The position numbers and the translations under genes are program-made. The notes under the pieces were generated by a model that searched no databases, was not told the DNA's origin, and saw only the letters and a program-made list of their open reading frames with translations. From assembly GCA_035192965.1 (NCBI GenBank), contig CP136571.1, forward strand, positions 206,501-270,500: a DNA stretch of 64,000 nt, written 5' to 3'. This DNA comes from Fuscovulum sp. Its GTDB lineage: Bacteria; Pseudomonadota; Alphaproteobacteria; Rhodobacterales; Rhodobacteraceae. Below, one piece after another: positions 24,478-32,614 of this stretch (its first letter is position 1; each line of letters begins with the position of its first letter).

Positions 24478-26193
24478 TCACTTCACTAGGTAGGGGCGGC
24501 CCCTGCGGGAATCGGAGGGGCGGGCATCGGTCGTGGCAGGGAAATCGCCCATCAGGACGGGCTGCATCCCCTGATTTCGCAGGTTTTGCAGGAATTGGCC
24601 AAAGCCGGTGAGATCGGTCATGCGCGGCGCTTCGGTCAGGCGGCGCAGCGAGCGGGGGCTGATTTCATCGACGATGGTTTGCAGCGGTTCCATCGGGTTT
24701 TCGATGAATTCGGCAAGATTCCAGATGCGGATGCGCGCCTTGGCGGCTCCGTTGCGCAGGATCGAGAGGTGTTCGAGTTCGATCTTTTGCAGGCGCGCGG
24801 CTTCGCGGCGGATGTCGGTAAAGTTGAGATTGGATTTGAACAGCGGCACCGCCCAAGCGCCGGAAATGACCGAAATCTGGGCGTTGGAATCCAGCGCCAT
24901 GAACCAGTTCAGTTCCTGATTGTCGCCCGGGCCAAACTGGAAGCACTGACGTTCGCCACGGGTGGCCCAGATCAGGTTGGCAAGGAACGACCGCGCGTTG
25001 TAATCGCGCAGGGCGGCGCTGTCGGACAGGGCACCGTTGAAGACGGCCTCACCACCGGCAAATTCCACCCGGTCCGGCGCAAAGAGGTGGCCATGGACGC
25101 GGGTGCTGGTGACCTTGCCGAGCCAGCCTTCGAAGTTTTCGAACACGTCGGAAAAGCCCTGGAACATCGAATAAGGCGCGGCAGTGCGGCCGTTTTCCCA
25201 ATGTTCATTGGGAAAACGGCTTTGCATGTAAAGGCCGGGGCGGCCCTTCACGCGGCGCTCGACGGCCTTGGAGAACAGGCGGTCGATCTTGCCCGGATTG
25301 GGTTCACCGCCGGCCTGCCCTTCGGCATCATCCGACAGGAAGGTGGCATACAGCTTTGTGGCATGGGGCCAGATCTTGCGGGCGACAAAGCAATCCGACC
25401 GGCGCAAGAGTTGCAGGTGGTCATCATAGAAGATGTGCGGCTTGCCTTGAAAATCAAACTTGGACAGCGTGAGCGACCGGCTTTCCACATTGGCGGACAC
25501 CTGACGGACCAGCGTCTGGAAATAGCTTTCATCCGGAATCCAGACGCGGCGGAAGTATCGGTCATAGAGCGCGCGATCGGGGCCTTGCAGGATGGTCGAC
25601 AGGGTTTGCCGCGTCAGGCACCACCATTGGCTGCCCAGATGCGGGACGATGCCATTAGGGATGGTGCGCTGAAAGCCGGCCTTGCGTTGCAGGTTGACGT
25701 AACGGTCAAAGAGCCAGCGCTGCGTACGCCAGGAAAAGGGGAAACGCAGGGTGAAGCGTTCCATGTTCAGACCGCCGATTGTCCAGCCCACCTCTTCGGT
25801 CGTGACGGATTCGATGAAATCGGTGCGGGGGCGTTCGTCGAGATAGGCGATCAGTTCCTGCACCGGGCGCAGCGGCAGGCAAGAGCCGGAGGCAAGGTAG
25901 ACATGCCGGACGGAGGGGAAATCTGACAGCATCACCTCTGCCGCGGATTGGGTGGCGGCAACGATGCCCCAGGTGCCCCATTCGCAGGCGAAGCGGTCCG
26001 AGAAGCGGATATTGGTCAGGTCGGACAGATCGGCCTGAAGTTTCTCGACGCTCCATTTCTGAACGCGCTTGTCGATGTGGATGACAACGGGACAGCCGCG
26101 TTCGGCCCAGTGGCGGGCGGTGTCAGCCGCGCGATGCAGCGCTGTGTGGCACAGCATCACAAAGCCGAGGGTGCCGTTGGGGACCTGTGTCAT
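24478..26193 (-). CDS. GT14-like (core-2/I-branching) glycosyltransferase with extra C-terminal part
   Basis: A 571-residue protein. Residues 1-270 match the core-2/I-branching beta-1,6-N-acetylglucosaminyltransferase family: LGFVMLCHTALHRAADTARH, VVIHIDKRVQKW, VYLASGSCLPLRPVQELIAY and GSQWWCLTRQTL with WIPDESYFQTL. Residues 300-571 form a second region with no motif I can name; I recall uncharacterised domains in this position in Rhodobacteraceae homologues. No signal peptide or membrane helix is visible, so it acts in the cytoplasm. It overlaps the upstream GT2 gene by 4 bp and is followed by the sulfotransferase: probably sequential steps on one glycan. Confidence 0.82.
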   Translation of the reverse strand: MTQVPNGTLGFVMLCHTALHRAADTARHWAERGCPVVIHIDKRVQKWSVEKLQADLSDLTNIRFSDRFACEWGTWGIVAATQSAAEVMLSDFPSVRHVYLASGSCLPLRPVQELIAYLDERPRTDFIESVTTEEVGWTIGGLNMERFTLRFPFSWRTQRWLFDRYVNLQRKAGFQRTIPNGIVPHLGSQWWCLTRQTLSTILQGPDRALYDRYFRRVWIPDESYFQTLVRQVSANVESRSLTLSKFDFQGKPHIFYDDHLQLLRRSDCFVARKIWPHATKLYATFLSDDAEGQAGGEPNPGKIDRLFSKAVERRVKGRPGLYMQSRFPNEHWENGRTAAPYSMFQGFSDVFENFEGWLGKVTSTRVHGHLFAPDRVEFAGGEAVFNGALSDSAALRDYNARSFLANLIWATRGERQCFQFGPGDNQELNWFMALDSNAQISVISGAWAVPLFKSNLNFTDIRREAARLQKIELEHLSILRNGAAKARIRIWNLAEFIENPMEPLQTIVDEISPRSLRRLTEAPRMTDLTGFGQFLQNLRNQGMQPVLMGDFPATTDARPSDSRRGRPYLVK

Positions 26194-27200
26194 GCCCAGT
26201 TCCCCTTGGACATGAGGCCCAGAATTTCAAGCTGACGCCAGTTGATGTATTTCTCTGACCACTTGCACCACAGTTCGGGCTGCGACTTCAGCCCGTCGCG
26301 ATAGGCGATGTATTCGGCACTATTGGCATAGTGCTGGCCACGCGCCAGTTCCTCTTCGGCCTTGGCGGCGAAGGTATCAAGGAATTTGGCATGAAGCAGG
26401 CAGCCCGAGGCCTTTTCACCCCCCCATTCATCATAAACGAGATTCAGCCCGCGCGGCATGAGCATGTGGGTGGAACTGGCATAGGCATAGGCGCGGTTCC
26501 ACTTCACCAGCGGGATCTTGTTCATGGCGGGTGCGCGCTTGGGTTCGTCGGGAAAAAAGACGCGAGCTCGGGGGCCGCCCTGAATCCAGAGGTTGCCATT
26601 GCCGTGGTTGCGCTTCACCGAATAGTTGGCGCTGTCGAACCATTGGGCGATTTCAAACGGATCCTGCCCTTCGCGATAGGGCTGCGCGTTGATCGGGCCC
26701 TTGGGATACATATCCAGGATCATGGCCGAAAAGGACCGGACACCCGAGGTATCCAGCCAATCCGTCAGGGCGCGCAACGGGCGAGTTTCGCAGAAGGGAT
26801 AGACCAGGAATTCATCGGGATCGACGACCAGCGTCCAGTGGCCGTGGCAGTACTTGCGTTGCAGCGCGGTAATCCAGTCCATCCCGAAGCGGGATTTGCG
26901 ATAGCTTCCCTCTGTCACCCAGAGCGACACATCCGGCTGTTGCTGCAGGAATTCGCGCGACCCGTCATCCGACCCGTTATCGACGATCAGGAAGTGATTG
27001 ACGCCAAGATCACGGTAGTAGCGCAGGAAATAGGGCAGGCGGATGCGTTCGTTGCGCATCGTCGACAACAGAAGGATGGAGTCGCCGCGAATAGCCCCGG
27101 TGCGGTTGACGACATTCGTCATCTCGCGCCGCTTGAGCCAGCCGCGAAGATGCAGGCTTCTTCGGCGCAGCCGCAGACGATATGCCCCGATCACTCCCAC
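26190..27200 (-). CDS. GT2-type glycosyltransferase, copy A
   Basis: A 336-residue protein with a GT-A fold of the Glyco_tranf_2_4 type: STMRNERIRLPYFLRYYRDL, FLIVDNGSDDGSREFL, and the metal-binding Asp motif in WTLVVDPDEFLVYPF. Further blocks are MILDMYPKGPIN and IQGGPRARVFFPDEPKRAP. It is about the same length and architecture as copy B at 27430-28455, so the two come from a duplication that has since diverged. Substrate unknown. It heads a three-gene unit with the GT14-like and sulfotransferase genes. The 229 bp between the two copies should contain its promoter. Confidence 0.85.
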   Translation of the reverse strand: MGVIGAYRLRLRRRSLHLRGWLKRREMTNVVNRTGAIRGDSILLLSTMRNERIRLPYFLRYYRDLGVNHFLIVDNGSDDGSREFLQQQPDVSLWVTEGSYRKSRFGMDWITALQRKYCHGHWTLVVDPDEFLVYPFCETRPLRALTDWLDTSGVRSFSAMILDMYPKGPINAQPYREGQDPFEIAQWFDSANYSVKRNHGNGNLWIQGGPRARVFFPDEPKRAPAMNKIPLVKWNRAYAYASSTHMLMPRGLNLVYDEWGGEKASGCLLHAKFLDTFAAKAEEELARGQHYANSAEYIAYRDGLKSQPELWCKWSEKYINWRQLEILGLMSKGNWA

Positions 27201-27429
27201 AGACTGCGCCCGCTTCCCTTATCGGCCTGTCGCAGGAGATGCTGCGACGGGCTGCCCTGCCTAAAGTCCTGCCCGGTTCTCTTGTCGCCCCGCCGTAGCC
27301 CCAGTGTTGGACCCCGGTTCTGGCGTAACGACAAATTGGCTGAAAGATTAGTGTTTGCACCCGCACAAGTAAACAATTGCTGGACGGCAGTATAATTCAA
27401 ACCGGCGCAAATGATGCAATTTGCACGCA

Positions 27430-28455
27430 TCATACCCACCCCCCGCGCGACATGAGGCCGAGGGATTCCAGCGCGCGCCATGTTGTCAGGCGGCGGGAAT
27501 GGGGCGACCAGAGATCGGGGTTTTCGCCCAGCGCATCATAGTAGCGGTCATATTGCGCAGAGTTCGAAAAATGCTCGCCCCGCGCCTGTTCGATGCGGGC
27601 ACGGTCCACGACCGTGCGCAGAAATTTGGTGTGCAGCAAAAGGCCGGAAGGGGCCTCGGACCCGTCGGTAGCGTAGATGCGGTTCAGGCGGGGTGGCAGG
27701 AGGGAATGGGTGGAGTTGACGTAAGCATAACGCCAGTGCCATTTCACCAGCGGCACCTTGTTCAGGGTGGGTGCGCGGCGGGGTTCGGCGCCGAAGAACA
27801 TCCGCGCGCGCGGGCCGCCCTGCACCCAGAGATTGCCCATCGGCTGCTGGATGCGGATGCCATAGCCGGATGGATCGAACCACGGCAAAACCGCCAGCGG
27901 ATCATCGCCCGCGCTGTAGGGGTGATCGGCAACAGGACCCTTGGGATAGAGATCAAGCATCATGGCCCCGAACATCGGGCGACCCTGCGCATCGAGCCAA
28001 CGGGTAAGCGCGTGCAGATCGCGGCTGTCCCAATAGGGGTAGATCAGTAGTTCGTCGGCATCGACCGTCAGGCACCAATGGCCGTGCCCGTGGCGCATCT
28101 GAAGCCAGGTCAGCCAGTCCATCCCGAAGCGTGATGCCTTGTAGGAGGCATTGGTCACCCAGAGCGAGACATCGGGTTGCGCGGCAAGCAAGTCAGTGGT
28201 GCCGTCATCACTGCCATTGTCGACGATCAGGAAATGCGACACGCCGAGGCGGCGGTGGTGATCGAGGAACCATGGCAAGCGAACGGCTTCGTTGCGGACG
28301 GTGGAAAAGCCCAGAATATCACCCTTGCCGATGGCGGCGGTGCGGTCGATCCGGGGGGTCAGTTCGTGGCGGCGGGCATAGGCGCGGCCAAGAAGCCTGC
28401 GCCGTTTCCAGCGCAGGCGATAGGCGGCAAGCAGGTCTGCGGGCGCGGTGGCCAC
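27430..28455 (-). CDS. GT2-type glycosyltransferase, copy B
   Basis: A 341-residue paralogue of copy A, with matching blocks in the same order: STVRNEAVRLPWFLDHHRRL, FLIVDNGSDDGTTDLL, WCLTVDADELLIYPYW, MMLDLYPKGPVADHPY and VQGGPRARMFFGAEPRRAP. The Asp-x-Asp motif is kept, so it should be active. The start is GTG at 28455, 16 bp after the galU stop, with AGGG inside a hairpin before it. Co-transcription with galU suggests it uses a UDP-sugar derived from UDP-glucose. Confidence 0.85.
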   Translation of the reverse strand: MATAPADLLAAYRLRWKRRRLLGRAYARRHELTPRIDRTAAIGKGDILGFSTVRNEAVRLPWFLDHHRRLGVSHFLIVDNGSDDGTTDLLAAQPDVSLWVTNASYKASRFGMDWLTWLQMRHGHGHWCLTVDADELLIYPYWDSRDLHALTRWLDAQGRPMFGAMMLDLYPKGPVADHPYSAGDDPLAVLPWFDPSGYGIRIQQPMGNLWVQGGPRARMFFGAEPRRAPTLNKVPLVKWHWRYAYVNSTHSLLPPRLNRIYATDGSEAPSGLLLHTKFLRTVVDRARIEQARGEHFSNSAQYDRYYDALGENPDLWSPHSRRLTTWRALESLGLMSRGGWV

Positions 28456-28473
28456 AACCCTGCCGAAAGGGTT
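28456..28473 (-). promoter_or_regulatory. Hairpin covering the ribosome-binding site of GT2 copy B
   Basis: On the minus strand AACCCT (28473-28468) pairs with AGGGTT (28461-28456) around loop TTCGGC. The AGGG is the only ribosome-binding candidate for the GTG at 28455, and the other arm overlaps the galU stop codon (28474-28472). A ribosome finishing galU would open the stem. Confidence 0.4.
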
Positions 28474-29365
28474 ATTGCGCGGCCTTTTGCAGCGCCATCA
28501 TCTCATGCAGGTAGGCCGAGAATTCATCGCGCAGGTCAGGCCGCGACAGGCCAAAGGCGACGGTGGCTTGCAGGAAGCCCGCCTTCGAGCCGCAATCGTA
28601 ACGCTGGCCGCGGAAGCGATAGCCAAAGACGTTGCCGGCGGCGGTTTCTTCGGCGATGGCGTCGGTCAGCTGGATTTCCCCGCCTGCGCCCTGTTTCATG
28701 CGATTGAGGTTCACCAGAACCTTGGGCGACAGGATGTAGCGCCCGATCACCGCGAGGTTTGACGGGGCCGAGCCCAGCGGGGGCTTTTCAACCATACCTT
28801 TGGCCTTGACGATCGAACCCATATCTTCGGCGATGTCGAGAACGCCGTAGGATTTGGTCCGTTCCGGTGCCACCTCCATCGCGGCGACCATGTTGCCGCC
28901 GGTTTGTTCATACGCCTCGACCATCTGTTGCAGGCAGGGCTTTTCGGCGGCGATCACGTCATCGGGCAGCAGGACGGCAAAGGGTTCGTTCCCGATCAGG
29001 CGGCGGGCACACCACACGGCATGGCCAAGGCCCAGCGGGCGGTTCTGGCGGATGTAAGCAATCGCGCCGGAATCCATGTTGGTTTCCTTGAGCACTTCGA
29101 GCAGATCGTCCTTGCCGGATTTGCGCAGCGCGCTTTCCAGTTCGGGGGCGCTGTCGAAGTAATCCTCGAGCGCGGATTTCCCGCGCGAGGTGACGAAGAT
29201 GAATTCCTTGATCCCGGCGGCGCGCGCCTCGTCGATGGCGTATTGAATCAGGGGACGGTCGACCAGCGTCATGATCTCTTTCGGGATCGACTTCGTGGCT
29301 GGCAGGAAACGCGTTCCCAGCCCTGCCACGGGGAAGACGGCTTTTGTGACCTTTTTGACTTTCAT
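28472..29365 (-). CDS. galU: UTP-glucose-1-phosphate uridylyltransferase
   Basis: A 297-residue nucleotidyltransferase making UDP-glucose. Signatures: VFPVAGLGTRFLPATKSIPK near residue 10 (nucleotide-binding loop), DRPLIQYAIDEARAAG, and VLLPDDVI near 130, the metal-binding Asp region; the C-terminal half contains GEIQLTDAI. Length is normal. I chose ATG at 29365 (MKVKKVTKAVFP); the open frame runs 54 codons further but without homology. UDP-glucose feeds the glycosyltransferases that follow and osmoregulated or surface glycans in general. Confidence 0.95.
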   Translation of the reverse strand: MKVKKVTKAVFPVAGLGTRFLPATKSIPKEIMTLVDRPLIQYAIDEARAAGIKEFIFVTSRGKSALEDYFDSAPELESALRKSGKDDLLEVLKETNMDSGAIAYIRQNRPLGLGHAVWCARRLIGNEPFAVLLPDDVIAAEKPCLQQMVEAYEQTGGNMVAAMEVAPERTKSYGVLDIAEDMGSIVKAKGMVEKPPLGSAPSNLAVIGRYILSPKVLVNLNRMKQGAGGEIQLTDAIAEETAAGNVFGYRFRGQRYDCGSKAGFLQATVAFGLSRPDLRDEFSAYLHEMMALQKAAQ

Positions 29366-29609
29366 CTTAGCACCCAATTCTGCCCCGTTTGTTTCCGGGA
29401 ATGTAACCACGTGGCCCGATACACGATATTCCACGCCACTTATTGCAGCATTATGGCAGAATAGCAGCGTTTTCCGGAGGATGGAATTAATGTCCTTGCC
29501 GCTAGCGCGGGATCGGCGGCAAATCAAGGGCTGGCTTTGCCAGACCGGGAAACTGCCACAAAATCCGGCACAGCGCTGCGGGATTTCCCCGCCGTAGGGA
29601 CGGAGCAGG

Positions 29610-30398
29610 TCAGCCCATGCTGGACATCATGGATTCGATCACCGGCACGTCGGAGGGGTTGTTCAGTTCCCAGAACTGGCGGCCTCTGGCCTGCACCTCG
29701 ACACACAGCACGGCGCGGCCGTTTTCCAGGAAACGGAGCTGTTCCAGACCTTCCAGCGTTTCCAGCGGGCCGATCTGCCAGCCGGGATAGGCGGCCAGTG
29801 CGGCGGGGCGATAGGCGTACACTCCCACATGGTGAAAGACGGGGGTGGGTTCGTCATCGGCATAGTCGCGGCCCGTGAAGGGGATAACCTCTTTCGAGAA
29901 ATAGAGCCCGCGTCCGCCTGCGCCAAAGACGGCGGTGGTGCCGCCGACGCGGCCATGGCGGCGATCTTCCAGCAGTTTGGCGCGCATCGCGCCTTCGCAG
30001 CGCAGGACAGGAGTTGCGATTTCGGCCTGCGGATCGGCGCGGAGGCCCGCGACGAGATCTTCGATGAACCAGGCAGGGGTAAGCGGCGCATCGCCCTGAA
30101 GGTTTACCACAATGTCATAGCCCGGCAGTTTGGCCGCCACCTCGGCGCAGCGTTCGGTGCCGTTCTGGCAGGTGGTGGAGGTCATCACCACCTCGGCCCC
30201 GAAGGCGGTTGCGTGATCGGCGATCCGGTCATCATCCGTGGCCACGACCACGCGGTCCGCGCCCTTCACGGCCATCGCCGCCTCCCATGACCGGCGGATG
30301 AGCGTCTTGCGCCCGTCGGGGCCGTTCAGTTCCACCAGCGGTTTGCCGGGATAGCGGGTCGAGGCGTAGCGGGCGGGAATGGCGATGAGGACGGTCAC
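29610..30398 (-). CDS. kdsB: 3-deoxy-manno-octulosonate cytidylyltransferase
   Basis: A 262-residue enzyme making CMP-Kdo. Family blocks: VLIAIPARYASTRYPGKPLV at the N-terminus (CTP-binding), VVATDDDRIADHA, NGTERCAEVAAKLPGYDIVV and NLQGDAPLTPAW (metal site, near residue 105), and HHVGVYAYRPAAL. The start is GTG at 30398 in a 4-bp overlap (GTGA) with the preceding gene. Kdo is needed for lipid A core and, in group 2-type capsules, as the lipid-linked anchor. KdsD is encoded about 10 kb away on the other strand. The block reads NLQGDAPL where I expect NLQGDEP, a conservative-site change worth noting. Confidence 0.92.
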   Translation of the reverse strand: MTVLIAIPARYASTRYPGKPLVELNGPDGRKTLIRRSWEAAMAVKGADRVVVATDDDRIADHATAFGAEVVMTSTTCQNGTERCAEVAAKLPGYDIVVNLQGDAPLTPAWFIEDLVAGLRADPQAEIATPVLRCEGAMRAKLLEDRRHGRVGGTTAVFGAGGRGLYFSKEVIPFTGRDYADDEPTPVFHHVGVYAYRPAALAAYPGWQIGPLETLEGLEQLRFLENGRAVLCVEVQARGRQFWELNNPSDVPVIESMMSSMG

Positions 30399-30847
30399 TG
30401 AGCAGGCTCCAGCGTGAAGATGCCACCTTCGAAGGGCAGGAAGGCCGCGTCGCGGCCATCGGTGGTGACGAAAGGGTAGAGAACGCGGCGGGCGGCGGGG
30501 TCGCCTTGGCCTTCGCAAGTGATGCGGTGTACGAAAAGTTCGGAGGCCAGCGTGAAGCGCGGATCATCCAGCGTGGCGAAAGCCGCGAATTCCGGGTTGG
30601 CGAGGAAATCGTCGGGCGCGTAGGTGGTGTAGGACATCGACTGCCCTGCAAAATCGCAGGCGTAGAACGCGCCTTCGGCATAGCCGGCTTCGAAATACTG
30701 GGTGGCACCCTGAAGGGCGGCTGGGTCAATGAACCAAGCCTCGCCGCTGAAGGAGTCCACTGTCCATGTGGTTTCGATGAAATCGGCATGGGCCTGTGTG
30801 GCCAGCAAAGCCGTCAGCAAGACGGGAAGGGCGCGCGGCAGGGTCAT
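30395..30847 (-). CDS. Small secreted protein of unknown function
   Basis: A 150-residue protein with a Sec signal peptide (MTLPRALPVLLTALLATQAHA, cleavage after AHA). The mature part is acidic and aromatic (FIETTWTVDSFSGEAWFIDP, GAFYACDFAGQSMSYTTY), with two Cys residues that could pair. I know no family for it. The ATG at 30847 overlaps the cysQ stop and its own stop overlaps the kdsB start, so it is translationally locked between two well-known genes; this makes it very likely to be real. Confidence 0.75.
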   Translation of the reverse strand: MTLPRALPVLLTALLATQAHADFIETTWTVDSFSGEAWFIDPAALQGATQYFEAGYAEGAFYACDFAGQSMSYTTYAPDDFLANPEFAAFATLDDPRFTLASELFVHRITCEGQGDPAARRVLYPFVTTDGRDAAFLPFEGGIFTLEPAQ

Positions 30848-31638
30848 TTCTTCAGGTCCACACCGGGGGCAAAGGCGATGAAGAACGGATTGTCCCAGCC
30901 CGGTTTGCCGTATTCGAGCGGGGCGTGGGTGTCGAAATGCACCACGTGGCCGCCTGCGCCGCGCAAGACGGCATCGCCTGCTGCCGTGTCCCATTCCATG
31001 GTCCGGCCAAGGCGGGGATAAAGGTCGGCCTCACCCGTAGCGACGAGGCAGAATTTCAGGCTGGACCCGGCCGAGGTCATGTCGCGCACGGCGTAATGGG
31101 CGATGTAATCGTCGGTCGCCTGATCGCGGTGCGATTTGGAGGCCACGACCATCAGCGCGGCATTGTCCGGGCTAGAGACGCGGATCGGTTGCAGCGGGCC
31201 GGGGGTTGCCTTGTCGAAGGCGCCGGTTTCCTCAACCGCCGTGCCATCGGGCAGGGTGTAGAACAGCCGGCCCTTGGCGGGGGCATAGACCACCCCGCGC
31301 AGGGGGATGCCGTCCTGCACATAGGCAATGTTCACAGTGAAATCGCCGCGACGCTGAACGAATTCCTTGGTGCCATCCAGCGGATCAACGATCAGGAAAG
31401 TGCGTGCCGAAAGAGCGTGGCTGTCGGCCTGTTCTTCGGTGATCAGGGTCACATCCGGGAAGGCGGCGCGTAGACCAGCCGAGATCAGCGCATCGGCGGC
31501 TTCGTCCGCCTCGGTCACCGGGGAGGCATCGGATTTGGCCTTTACCGCGAAATCCGGGCTTTCATAGACCGCCAGGATCACATCCCCGGCTTCGAGCGCA
31601 AGGCGGCGCATGATGGGGATCAGGTGATCAAACTGCAT
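30844..31638 (-). CDS. cysQ: 3'(2'),5'-bisphosphate nucleotidase
   Basis: A 264-residue Mg-dependent phosphatase of the inositol monophosphatase fold. Motifs: TEEQADS near residue 70, the metal site FLIVDPLDGTKEFVQRRGDF near 83, and the C-terminal MEWDTAAGDAVLRGAGG. It breaks down PAP, the by-product of PAPS reduction and of sulfotransferases, to AMP. The start ATG at 31638 gives MQFDHLIPIMRR. It heads an operon with the small secreted protein and kdsB. A sulfotransferase gene 6.5 kb away could be one source of PAP. Confidence 0.93.
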   Translation of the reverse strand: MQFDHLIPIMRRLALEAGDVILAVYESPDFAVKAKSDASPVTEADEAADALISAGLRAAFPDVTLITEEQADSHALSARTFLIVDPLDGTKEFVQRRGDFTVNIAYVQDGIPLRGVVYAPAKGRLFYTLPDGTAVEETGAFDKATPGPLQPIRVSSPDNAALMVVASKSHRDQATDDYIAHYAVRDMTSAGSSLKFCLVATGEADLYPRLGRTMEWDTAAGDAVLRGAGGHVVHFDTHAPLEYGKPGWDNPFFIAFAPGVDLKK

Positions 31639-31789
31639 CGAATACCTCGTATCGGCGCGGCTGTCGGGTCGCCGCAGTTGAACTGAACACAAGGTCGCCT
31701 TATCATCCGGAGCAACGATAAGGGCAAGGTTTCCCAGTGGGTGCGCGGGCCGAAGTACGGGCTGCGGGCAGGATTGCAAGGATCTCGGC

Positions 31790-32614
31790 GTGCGGTTTCA
31801 GGCGGATGTCAAGCGGACACGGGCGCGAACGGCCTTGGGCATGCTGGAACTGGTGTTCCACGGGGCCGTCCACAATGTGCGCAAGACCCATACAAGTGCG
31901 GTGTTCGGCCTTGTGCTGAACGTGATCCAGTCAACGCTGATGATCGCCGGTTTCTACCTGATGTTCACCTTTGCCGGCGCGCGGCCGAATTCGATCAGGG
32001 GGGATTATGTCCTGTTCCTGATGTCGGGCGTGTTCATGTTCATGACCCATGTCAAAACGATGAAGGCCGTGATGTCGGCTGACGGCCCGACATCGGCCAT
32101 GATGAAACACGCGCCGATGAACACGCTGATCGCCATATCATCGGCGGCGCTGGGGACGCTGTATTTGCAGGTCTTTTCAGCGTCGATCATCCTGTTCGTC
32201 TATCATGCGGTTTTCGCGCCGCTGACCTTTGACGATCCTGTGGGCATGACGGCGATGCTGGTGCTGGCCTGGGCCACGGGGATTTCCGTGGGGATGCTGT
32301 TTCGCGCGGCATCGCCGTGGCAGCCACGGTTCTTTGGAATTGTGGCCTCGCTTTATACGCGGATCAACATGATCGCATCTGGCAAGATGTTCGTCGCCAA
32401 TGCGATGCCGACATTGGTGCTTTCCTTCTTTGACTGGAACCCGTTGTTTCATGTGATCGATCAAGGCCGGGGCTATATCTTTCTGAATTATGCGCCGCGC
32501 TACACGAGCATTGAATACCCCGTCTATGTGATGCTGGCCTGCCTGACGCTGGGGTTGATCGGGGAATATTACACAGGCAAGCGGGTATCGGTCAGCTGGA
32601 CGATGGGGAAGTAG
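31790..32614 (+). CDS. ABC-2 type polysaccharide exporter permease (KpsM-like)
   Basis: A 274-residue membrane protein with six predicted helices (for example VFGLVLNVIQSTLMIAGFYL, LFLMSGVFMFMT, MLACLTLGLIGEYYTGK). The block FFDWNPLFHVIDQGRGYIFL resembles the region between helices 5 and 6 in KpsM/Wzm capsule and O-antigen exporters. The start is GTG at 31790, 8 nt after AAGGAT. No KpsT-type ATPase is adjacent, though this permease needs one; it must be elsewhere or supplied by another system. It is divergent from cysQ and its end overlaps alkB by 23 bp on the other strand. Confidence 0.82.
   Translation: MRFQADVKRTRARTALGMLELVFHGAVHNVRKTHTSAVFGLVLNVIQSTLMIAGFYLMFTFAGARPNSIRGDYVLFLMSGVFMFMTHVKTMKAVMSADGPTSAMMKHAPMNTLIAISSAALGTLYLQVFSASIILFVYHAVFAPLTFDDPVGMTAMLVLAWATGISVGMLFRAASPWQPRFFGIVASLYTRINMIASGKMFVANAMPTLVLSFFDWNPLFHVIDQGRGYIFLNYAPRYTSIEYPVYVMLACLTLGLIGEYYTGKRVSVSWTMGK

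Noticed and set aside
23214..24611. 465-codon antisense frame over the sulfotransferase, equal in length to it
   Set aside because: The equal length is chance. The minus-strand protein has clear sulfotransferase motifs and fits the operon; the plus frame is Gly/Gln-rich without motifs.
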